From NCBI GenBank assembly GCA_958296015.1, contig CATQIH010000014.1, positions 62,001 through 126,000 on the forward strand: a stretch of 64,000 nt of DNA, read 5' to 3'. Under the pieces are notes generated by a model. That model was not told the origin of the DNA and did not search any database. It saw only the letters and a list, made by a program, of their open reading frames with translations. The position numbers and the translations under genes were made by a program. Positions within the stretch are counted from its first letter, which is position 1; every line of letters starts with the position of its first letter. Below are positions 1 to 6,206 of this stretch, in pieces. The stretch is from Cyclobacteriaceae bacterium. Its GTDB lineage: Bacteria; Bacteroidota; Bacteroidia; Cytophagales; Cyclobacteriaceae.

Positions 1-203
1 TTAGCGTCAAGCGCGCCATCATCACTGCCGACAATGCCTACATCATGGATGGCCCTTCCGCAGGTGCCAAAGTGATAGCAGTAAGCAACAAAGGCGACAG
101 AGTGAAGGTTGCCGGGCAGCAGGATGTCTGGACAAAAATAAGGCGCGATGATGGGCAGGAAGCTTTTATTCGCCAAAACAACCTACTTTATATAGAGCCT
201 TAG
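1..203 (+). CDS. C-terminal end of an SH3-like domain protein (partial)
   Basis: An open frame beginning at base 3 runs in from outside the window and stops with TAG at 201-203. The visible 66 residues alternate short hydrophobic strands with Gly/Asp turns (for example DGPSAGAKVIAVSNKGDRV and WTKIRRDDGQEAFIRQNN). This is the layout of a bacterial SH3 (SH3b) domain, which is usually a cell-wall or ligand-binding module at the end of a secreted protein. The N-terminus and the rest of the protein lie outside the window, so the overall function is unknown. The domain call is by pattern only. Confidence 0.5.
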   Translation, partial: SVKRAIITADNAYIMDGPSAGAKVIAVSNKGDRVKVAGQQDVWTKIRRDDGQEAFIRQNNLLYIEP

Positions 204-300
204 TCTGCAATTATTGTATACACGCGCCGACAAAATATTGTCAGTTTTGAACTTTATCTTTTATAATATTTTTCTACTATTAGGAGATAAACAAAACTGA

Positions 301-1551
301 ATGACAAAAACTTTTTCAACGGCTGCTCAAAAAGAAACGGCAGTACTGGTAGCAGTGATCAATCAATCTCAATCTGTTTTGCAGGTGAAAGAGTATCTGG
401 ATGAGCTGGCTTTTCTGGCCGAAACTTCCGGTGCCATCACTCTAGAACGGTTCACACAGAAGCTTGACAAGCCTGATGTAGGTTATTTTGTAGGCAAAGG
501 CAAGCTCAACGAAATCCATCAATACGTTAAAGAGTATGAAGTGGATATGGTCATTTTTGATGACGACCTGACCCCTTCGCAGGTGCGCAACCTGGAGCGG
601 GAGCTACAAGTCAAAATTCTGGACCGTAGCTTACTGATTCTCAATATATTTTCTTTGCGTGCCCAGACGGCCCAAGCCAAAACGCAGGTGGAACTGGCAC
701 AATACCAATACCTGCTTCCCAGGCTTACCAGAATGTGGTCTCACCTTTCCAAACAAAAAGGTGGTATTGGTATGAGAGGTCCCGGTGAAAAAGAACTGGA
801 GACTGACCGCCGTATTGTACGGGATAAGATTGCATTGCTCAACACCAAGCTGGAGAAGATAGACAAGCAAAGTGCTACCCGGCGCAAAGCCCGGCAGAAA
901 GTGGTGCGCGTGGCACTGGTAGGTTACACCAACGTAGGTAAATCTACGCTGATGCAGCTGCTGTCTAAATCCGATGTGTTTGCTGAGAACAAGCTTTTTG
1001 CTACGGTTGACTCTACGGTGCGCAAAGTGGTAATCAACCAGATTCCTTTTTTGCTGACAGATACTGTTGGGTTTATCCGCAAATTACCTCATGCCCTGAT
1101 AGAATGTTTTAAGTCTACGCTGGATGAGATCCGCGAGGCAGACATCCTGCTGCATGTGGTAGACGTGTCACACGCGTCTTTTGAAGAGCAGATTGGTGTA
1201 GTCAACAGTACACTGGCAGAGATGGGCGCAGCCGATAAGCCCACACTGATGGTTTTTAACAAGATAGATCAGCTGGCACAGCATCAGAATGGTCATGATG
1301 CACCAGTCAACAGTCACGATCCGGAGGAGGAGCTATGGGAAGAAGAAGTGGAAGAAGTAGATTATCACCCGCCCCTGACGCTGGAACAGTTGGAAGAGAC
1401 TTACATGGGCAACGGCAAGCATGAAAGTGTGTTTATTTCTGCTGCCGAAAAGATCAACCTTAATAAGCTTAAAGATATGCTCTACGACAAAGTAGCGGAT
1501 AAATATTTCACCATTTATCCTAACTACAAAAAGCCGCAGTTGTATTATTGA
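301..1551 (+). CDS. hflX: GTPase HflX
   Basis: This is a ribosome-associated GTPase of the Obg-HflX superfamily, known to bind and split stalled 50S/70S ribosomes. The 416 residues match the family length. The N-terminal HflX domain (about 20-115) carries the YFVGKGKLNE stretch, followed by a coiled linker with GGIGMRGPGEKELETDRR. The G domain shows G1 GYTNVGKST (about 208), G3 DTVGFIRKLP and G4 NKID. An acidic insert (about 345-360, rich in E and D) follows G4 before the C-terminal TIM-like end. The ATG at 301 sits just after TGA at 299-300 of a short upstream frame. The gene stands alone between the SH3 gene and a convergent gene. Confidence 0.95.
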   Translation: MTKTFSTAAQKETAVLVAVINQSQSVLQVKEYLDELAFLAETSGAITLERFTQKLDKPDVGYFVGKGKLNEIHQYVKEYEVDMVIFDDDLTPSQVRNLERELQVKILDRSLLILNIFSLRAQTAQAKTQVELAQYQYLLPRLTRMWSHLSKQKGGIGMRGPGEKELETDRRIVRDKIALLNTKLEKIDKQSATRRKARQKVVRVALVGYTNVGKSTLMQLLSKSDVFAENKLFATVDSTVRKVVINQIPFLLTDTVGFIRKLPHALIECFKSTLDEIREADILLHVVDVSHASFEEQIGVVNSTLAEMGAADKPTLMVFNKIDQLAQHQNGHDAPVNSHDPEEELWEEEVEEVDYHPPLTLEQLEETYMGNGKHESVFISAAEKINLNKLKDMLYDKVADKYFTIYPNYKKPQLYY

Positions 1552-1564
1552 TTACTACAACGCA

Positions 1565-2362
1565 CTAAAAACTCAGCAAAAACCCGTTGGTCACCGAATA
1601 TACAAACTTGTTGATGGGCACGATGGGCCGGTTTTCGTAAGTGCCACTGAAGTTGGTATTGAGCGAGAGCCGCTTGAAAACCTTGATGATCAGGCCCATA
1701 TCCGCACTGAGCCTATGGCGAAAATAGTCATAATTTGTGTCGTAGCCAGTTTGGTAATAGCTGATCAGGTTGAACCAGATACTTTCGCTAAGCTGTGATT
1801 TGTATGACACGTAGTTGGTAGACTTTATAATACTGATGTTGGCAGTGCGCGTTTCGTTGCCTGGGTACTGCCAGTTTTCTTCTTCATGCATCGCTCCGAT
1901 GCCAAAATATAGGCTAGATTTTTTATTATTATACACCCGGTAGCGGATGCCGCCGCCGATAATCCACCGGTTTTGCATCCCTCTTCCCTGGTCGTACTGA
2001 AGCTGCGTGAATGTTTCGTAAGAAAGCTTTTTCTTTCTCATAAAATTGATGCGAAAATGTCCGAAGCCTGCACTGTTGATGGTATTATCGGTACTGGCAT
2101 TGTAGATGAAACTGCCGATCAGCAGAAACGAATGATGGGTGGAGATATATCCTGTGTTGGAGTTGGCACTAATGCCTACAAAAGATACCGCATTTCCCTG
2201 CTCATCCACGCTCTGGTTGTTGGCACTAAAAGTAATGCCCAGGTTGCCTACAAAATAGTTGGAAGAGTCGCCCTTCACCCTGTTTTTTTCTATGTTCAGA
2301 ATCTGGGCGTTGGCATACTGGCAAAAAAATAACAATAAAAATAGCTGGAAAAAGTGTTTCAT
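1565..2362 (-). CDS. secreted beta-barrel-like protein of unknown function
   Basis: The 265-residue protein starts with a clear signal peptide (MKHFFQLFLLLFFCQYANA, cleavage likely after ANA). The mature part is rich in alternating aromatic/polar strands with Asn/Gly turns, and it ends in a hydrophobic strand finishing with Phe (NGFLLSF). That ending is typical of outer-membrane beta-barrels inserted by the Bam machinery. It resembles small outer-membrane proteins common in Bacteroidota (DUF6268-like), but I cannot confirm the family. It converges on hflX with a 13-base gap and is not obviously in an operon. Confidence 0.6.
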   Translation of the reverse strand: MKHFFQLFLLLFFCQYANAQILNIEKNRVKGDSSNYFVGNLGITFSANNQSVDEQGNAVSFVGISANSNTGYISTHHSFLLIGSFIYNASTDNTINSAGFGHFRINFMRKKKLSYETFTQLQYDQGRGMQNRWIIGGGIRYRVYNNKKSSLYFGIGAMHEEENWQYPGNETRTANISIIKSTNYVSYKSQLSESIWFNLISYYQTGYDTNYDYFRHRLSADMGLIIKVFKRLSLNTNFSGTYENRPIVPINKFVYSVTNGFLLSF

Positions 2363-2412
2363 AGTCCTTTACAATCGTTTTTGCTGCAAATGTAAAGGCC
2401 ATATGCTTGCTT

Positions 2413-2919
2413 TCAAAACCGGATACCATCAGGCATGATGTAGCGTTGCTGTATGATCTCATCGACAGAGGCTCTGCGCACCTGCAAGATACGTCCTTTG
2501 AAGTGCAGGTCTTTGCCAGCCATCGCGTGGTTTAGGTCTACCTTCAGATGAGTGGCGGTTTTTTCTATAACTTTTCCTGAATGCTGGCGTCCCTGATCAT
2601 CGGTAACAGCCACATACTGGCCCACATCGCGGATAGAATCGGCCAGTTCGTCATCTACAACAAACCGCTCTATCGGGATGGTGGCAACCTCAGAGGCTTT
2701 ATGTGCCCCATACGCCTGCGCCTCGGGAATGACAAACGCAAAAGTATCTCCGGCACACAGACCCCGTAAATTTTCCTGAAATGCGTCCAGAATATAATCA
2801 GACTTATAAAAGAAGATAAAAGGGTGCGCCAGGTCCATGACTTCCAGCAGTTGCCCGGTCATATTTCCCTCTCTCAGTTCATAACCTATGGTCACGATAG
2901 TGTTTTCCTCAACAGTCAT
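2413..2919 (-). CDS. FKBP-type peptidyl-prolyl isomerase, SlyD-like
   Basis: The 168-residue cytoplasmic protein has the SlyD arrangement. A split FKBP domain begins VTIGYELREGNM. An insert-in-flap chaperone domain lies in the middle (ADSIRDVGQYVAVTD). The closing VDLNHAMAGKDLHFKGRIL is a diagnostic SlyD signature (DxNHPLAGKxLxF). Such proteins catalyse prolyl cis-trans isomerisation and act as folding helpers. The His-rich metal-binding tail of E. coli SlyD is absent, which is usual outside proteobacteria. The start ATG at 2919 is followed by the family's typical N-terminus. It is a monocistronic gene upstream of the secreted protein gene. Confidence 0.85.
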   Translation of the reverse strand: MTVEENTIVTIGYELREGNMTGQLLEVMDLAHPFIFFYKSDYILDAFQENLRGLCAGDTFAFVIPEAQAYGAHKASEVATIPIERFVVDDELADSIRDVGQYVAVTDDQGRQHSGKVIEKTATHLKVDLNHAMAGKDLHFKGRILQVRRASVDEIIQQRYIMPDGIRF

Positions 2920-3011
2920 AGAGCTAGTGTTCTCGATGTATCATGCAAACAATCCGGTGTAGCCATTGTTCAAGAAGTGAGCATTTCTATAGGCAAATGT
3001 TTGGCAAAGCA

Positions 3012-3043
3012 TTTGAAAAGCGAGACTAAAAAACGTACTTTTG
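3012..3043 (+). promoter_or_regulatory. Bacteroidota-type promoter for tRNA-Arg
   Basis: TTTG at 3012-3015 is followed after 20 bases by TACTTTTG at 3036-3043. This matches the Bacteroidota sigma factor consensus (TTTG, about 20 bp, TAnnTTTG). It points rightward, and the predicted transcript start near 3050 is about 90 bases before the tRNA. Confidence 0.6.
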
Positions 3044-3138
3044 CAAAAATTGCAGACAAAGGACATTTTGTCAAATCCTAATCAGCAGCATATCTTAACA
3101 GCCTGCCATTTTGATAATTTCTTTGGTTGCACCATGCT

Positions 3139-3210
3139 GGCCCCGTAGTTCAATGGATAGAATAGAAGTTTCCTAAACTTTAGATACAGGTTCGATTCCT
3201 GTCGGGGCTA
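3139..3210 (+). tRNA. tRNA-Arg (anticodon CCT)
   Basis: A full cloverleaf can be folded. The acceptor stem is GGCCCCG/CGGGGCT (one terminal G-U pair). The D stem is GTTC/GAAT, the anticodon stem GAAGT/ACTTT with loop TTCCTAA, and the T stem ACAGG/CCTGT with loop TTCGATT. The anticodon CCT reads AGG (Arg). CCA is not encoded. The 3' end of the gene is the left attachment site of the integrated element, and the integrated copy keeps an intact tRNA. Confidence 0.95.
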
Positions 3211-3227
3211 CTTTGCTTCCTCATAAT
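3198..3227 (+). repeat. attL (tRNA-Arg side)
   Basis: CCTGTCGGGGCTACT (3198-3212) covers the last T-stem bases and acceptor strand of the tRNA. Then come five variable bases and TCCTCATAAT (3218-3227). The same two blocks with the same 5-base spacing occur at 24642-24671. Confidence 0.9.
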
Positions 3228-3265
3228 GTACTGAAAATCAGTGGATTATGAGGATTTTTATTTTT
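3219..3265 (+). terminator. Hairpin terminator carried by the element just behind the tRNA
   Basis: CCTCATAAT (3219-3227) pairs with ATTATGAGG (3245-3253) and is followed by ATTTTTATTTTT. This is a perfect 9-bp stem with a T-rich tail. The left arm is the conserved distal block of the attachment site. The integrating element therefore supplies a terminator to the tRNA it interrupts. At attR the left arm is present without a matching right arm nearby. Confidence 0.7.
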
Positions 3266-3376
3266 AGACTAAAACAATACTAAAACAAAATATTTTATAG
3301 AGATTAATTTTATTAAAGTTCTATCGCTTCCTGTACCTCTTTATAAATTCTAAGCACAATATAGTTACTCGGTTTG

Positions 3377-3407
3377 TTGTGATTGAATCCCAACATCAAT
3401 ACATTTG
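3377..3407 (+). promoter_or_regulatory. Promoter with operator O1, upstream of the XRE/ImmA operon
   Basis: TTG at 3377-3379, a 20-base spacer and TACATTTG at 3400-3407 form a Bacteroidota-type promoter. The spacer contains ATTGAATCCCAACATCAA (3382-3399), whose ends TTGA...TCAA form an imperfect dyad. An identical 18-mer occupies the same place in front of the gene at 4574. Its position between the two promoter boxes is that of a repressor site. The end of the 18-mer is 35 bases before the ATG. Confidence 0.75.
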
Positions 3408-3434
3408 TATTTGTAATTAAAACTACACACTACA

Positions 3435-3758
3435 ATGACATTTGGAGCGATTATCCGAGATTTGCGTATTAAGAAGGGATTAACACAGAGAGAGCTGGCT
3501 GGAAAAATTGATATTAACTTTACATACCTCAGCAAAATTGAGAATGATAAATTAAAAGATGTACATTTTCCCAGTGAAGATACTATTATAAAGCTTGCTA
3601 GAGAGCTGGACGCAAACATAGATGAATTACTGCTTTTAGCTCAAAAGGTTCCTGACGCAATGAAAAAAAGGATGATTGAGAGACCAGATGCCTTTAGAAA
3701 ATTTGCCTCTCTTGATGATGCTACTATTGATAAACTACTTAAAAACCTAGATAAATGA
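3435..3758 (+). CDS. XRE-family HTH repressor
   Basis: The 107-residue DNA-binding protein has a Cro/C1-type helix-turn-helix at about 6-60 (IIRDLRIKKGLTQRELAGKI, then NFTYLSKIEND). A short helical C-terminal tail follows. Repressors of this size next to an ImmA/IrrE protease are typically cleaved by it under stress (established for ImmR/ImmA of ICEBs1). Its stop overlaps the ATG of the protease gene (ATGA at 3755-3758), so the two are translationally coupled. An 18-bp repeat sits between its own promoter boxes and again before 4574. I infer that it represses both operons. Confidence 0.9.
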   Translation: MTFGAIIRDLRIKKGLTQRELAGKIDINFTYLSKIENDKLKDVHFPSEDTIIKLARELDANIDELLLLAQKVPDAMKKRMIERPDAFRKFASLDDATIDKLLKNLDK

Positions 3759-4495
3759 ATAGATATTCACTAAAATTTTTATCAAACCAAACTATTGAGA
3801 ATATTACAGAACAGCGTATAAGGGAGCTGGAAAAGATACAAGGGAAGCGTATAACATTTCCTATTCCGCTTGAATCAATTGTAGAACAGGTTTTTGATCT
3901 AGTTTTAGATTACGATGAGATTGAAGAATTTAACGGAGAGCAAATTCTAGGAGGGCTTCTTCCAGAAGAGCGTAAAGTGATGATCAATGAAAAACACATG
4001 AAGTTGTTTGAAGAAAAACCTGGACTTGAGCGAAGTACTATTGCTCATGAAGTAGGCCATTGGGATGTTGATATTGACCGTTCATTATTAGGAAACCCCT
4101 GCTTCCCAGGATTTCAAATAAAGGCCAGTACTGCTTATCGCCATTCAAAAAAATCAAACCGTCTTATTGAAGTCATTAAGTTAGCAGCAGTAGACGATAA
4201 GGTATATCAAGAATTTAATAAATTAATTGCCGGACAAGATTCTCCCGAAGTTAGAAATGCTGTAGACAGATATCAAGCAGCTTTGTTGATGCCCAAATGG
4301 TTACTACTTGAAGCAAAAAAGGATTATGACTTTACAAAATGGGCTGATTTATATGCATTAGCAGAAAAAGCCCAGGTAACTATATCAAATTTGACCAATC
4401 GCCTAAAACGTTTAGAACTGATCTATATTCCTGAAGGGTCAAAGGATATATTTAAGAGTAAACATGAATTTGGAGGACAGCAAGAGCTTTTTTAA
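3755..4495 (+). CDS. ImmA/IrrE-family metallopeptidase
   Basis: The 246-residue protein has the zinc-peptidase motif HEVGH at about residue 97 (context STIAHEVGHWDVDID). That is the ImmA/IrrE signature HExxH. Members cleave a partner XRE-type repressor and so relieve repression on DNA damage or another signal. The C-terminal part (ALLMPKWLLLEAKKDYDF, then a WADLYALAEKAQVTISNLTNRL helix pair) is also normal for the family. It is co-transcribed and overlapping with the XRE gene. It is the likely switch for the divergence between silent and induced states of the 4574-6135 genes. Confidence 0.88.
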   Translation: MNRYSLKFLSNQTIENITEQRIRELEKIQGKRITFPIPLESIVEQVFDLVLDYDEIEEFNGEQILGGLLPEERKVMINEKHMKLFEEKPGLERSTIAHEVGHWDVDIDRSLLGNPCFPGFQIKASTAYRHSKKSNRLIEVIKLAAVDDKVYQEFNKLIAGQDSPEVRNAVDRYQAALLMPKWLLLEAKKDYDFTKWADLYALAEKAQVTISNLTNRLKRLELIYIPEGSKDIFKSKHEFGGQQELF

Positions 4496-4514
4496 AAATT
4501 TTTTGTATTAAAAG

Positions 4515-4545
4515 TTGACATTGAATCCCAACATCAACTATATTG
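4515..4545 (+). promoter_or_regulatory. Promoter with operator O2, upstream of the 4574-6135 operon
   Basis: TTG at 4515-4517 and a TATATTG box at 4539-4545 flank ATTGAATCCCAACATCAA (4520-4537), identical in 18 of 18 bases to the operator at 3382-3399. The 18-mer ends 36 bases before the ATG at 4574, against 35 in the other copy. The -7 box is one T short of consensus, so this promoter may be weaker than that of the repressor operon. Confidence 0.75.
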
Positions 4546-4573
4546 CAGTTGAAATTCAACCTCAAATTATTAT

Positions 4574-4915
4574 ATGGGACAGAGCACAAAAGGAAAACTA
4601 AAAAACACAAACAAGAAGATAGCAGTTAGTGGTACTCCTGACGATATGCAGGCAGTAAAAAGTGAAGTTACAAACATTGATGAAAATGGTTCATCAGATA
4701 ATCACTTAGATATCTTGCTAACCAATGTGGATGTTAATATTCAGGCTGTTGCAAAAACAAACGATCAAGTTTGGCTCAAGGGATTTTCGGTACATGTAGC
4801 TGCGGGCAGACTGGGAGATATACCTCAAGAAATAGAACACAAAGTAAATGAGGCGAATTTCAAGAGAGGGTACGTTTTGAATATTGATATAGCTGAAGTA
4901 AGACTCCTTTTATGA
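4574..4915 (+). CDS. Small unknown protein of the XRE/ImmA-controlled operon
   Basis: The 113-residue protein belongs to no family I recognise. The first 45 residues are polar and Lys/Asn rich and probably flexible. The rest alternates strands (LDILLTNVDVNIQAVAKTND, then WLKGFSVHVAAGRLGDI) and ends in a hydrophobic IDIAEVRLLL. There is no signal peptide, membrane segment or cysteine. Its last bases overlap the ATG of the next gene (ATGA, 4912-4915), which implies coupled translation and a joint function. The start is fixed by the position of the promoter/operator just upstream. It could be a partner, chaperone or antitoxin of the Cys-rich protein; that is inference only. Confidence 0.7.
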   Translation: MGQSTKGKLKNTNKKIAVSGTPDDMQAVKSEVTNIDENGSSDNHLDILLTNVDVNIQAVAKTNDQVWLKGFSVHVAAGRLGDIPQEIEHKVNEANFKRGYVLNIDIAEVRLLL

Positions 4916-6135
4916 TTCCAACAAACATTCCTAATAGGCAAGTAAATATATTTGATGCAAAATGTACCGCTTGCCAGCTATACAAAGCTTGTGGTGGCGG
5001 TGTAACAGCACCATGCAGTTGTTTCCAGCTTGATGAGAAAATTGAGAAAAAGAAACGATATGATTGTGCCAATTGTAGATATATCTGCCGAGAGCGGTAT
5101 GTCAATAAACAAGGAGTCAGAGATTCTTTTGCTATCCACCACTATACCGGGAGAGATCTGAATGATGTTCAATTCAACCAGGATGCCTTATATCAACCGT
5201 TACCCCTTATTATTCCTTCAAAAACCTATGTATTACCTGAAGGTTTCCAGTTAAATGTGAGATGGGCCGCGATTGATATTGAAAAAACTTTATCAATTTT
5301 CAAAAATCCATTCGCTCATTCAGATGATACGGAATGGGCAATAGCAGTACGCAAAGCTGCCAGAGTACACAAAAATACAAAACTTCTTGCAGTACTAAAT
5401 GGCAATGACAACGATCTTGAACGTTTTTGGGGTTCTAATCGCCATAATGTTTACAATACAATGAAGATGAGTAATGTTAGTGCTGTTACAGGACCGACTT
5501 TTTCTGTCAATGACATTACGAAAGATAAACGGAATATACCTGAATCTCATCGCGTTACGATGCTTCGACGCCATCATCGGGTTATGCAAGAACTTGCAGA
5601 AAGAGATTTAATACCAGTACCTAATGTTTATTGCCGAAATGAACACGATGTTAAAATCTGGATTGATTGGTTGTCCAAGAATGAGTCAATAAAATTTCTC
5701 TCTAGGGACTTAACTTGTACAAGGCAGGTAAATGCTGAGTATAATAGGTATGTAAGTCAATTGGTTGAAATTATTAAAGGCACAAAACGCTCTTTTCATA
5801 TTATATTTATAGGCCCTTCACAAAGTAAAGCAGCAAACTTAATGGAGCAGTTTAGCAAATTAGGATGTACATGTACTTTTGTTGTTTCTGATCCTATCAT
5901 CTCTGGGTCCAAAGGCTATGGATTAGTTTATCAAAATGCCAAGCCTCCAACAAAAGAAAAAAACATAGATTTATATCGGCCTAAAATTGCTACAAAGAAT
6001 ATCAGCGTTCTTAATGATCACTTACTTGCTGTTGCGTCACAGCTTCCAATTTATAAAGAAAATTTGATTGAATATTCTAATTCTTCCGTCCTTCATTTAT
6101 CAGAAATAAAACACCTGAACAAGAACAAAGCATAA
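4912..6135 (+). CDS. Cysteine-rich unknown protein, effector candidate of the XRE/ImmA module
   Basis: The 407-residue protein has an N-terminal metal or Fe-S binding region with eight cysteines at about 18, 21, 27, 35, 37, 52, 55 and 59 (CTACQLYKACGGG; CSC; CANCRYIC). The long C-terminal part has repeated strand-helix units (IPVPNVYCRNEHDVKIWIDW, FLSRDL, FHIIFIGPSQSKAANLMEQF, CTFVVSDP). These suggest a TIM-barrel or similar alpha/beta fold, loosely like DUF4417 or tRNA-guanine transglycosylase-type barrels. I cannot assign a family. It is translationally coupled to the 113-residue gene. It is controlled by the same operator as the repressor/protease pair, so it is probably the output of that switch. 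Confidence 0.75.
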   Translation: MIPTNIPNRQVNIFDAKCTACQLYKACGGGVTAPCSCFQLDEKIEKKKRYDCANCRYICRERYVNKQGVRDSFAIHHYTGRDLNDVQFNQDALYQPLPLIIPSKTYVLPEGFQLNVRWAAIDIEKTLSIFKNPFAHSDDTEWAIAVRKAARVHKNTKLLAVLNGNDNDLERFWGSNRHNVYNTMKMSNVSAVTGPTFSVNDITKDKRNIPESHRVTMLRRHHRVMQELAERDLIPVPNVYCRNEHDVKIWIDWLSKNESIKFLSRDLTCTRQVNAEYNRYVSQLVEIIKGTKRSFHIIFIGPSQSKAANLMEQFSKLGCTCTFVVSDPIISGSKGYGLVYQNAKPPTKEKNIDLYRPKIATKNISVLNDHLLAVASQLPIYKENLIEYSNSSVLHLSEIKHLNKNKA

Positions 6136-6206
6136 ATCAGGGCAAGATTCAGTATATGATTTGAGCATAGGTCTACGTATAGATTTTAATATTCTAGATT
6201 CTTTTT

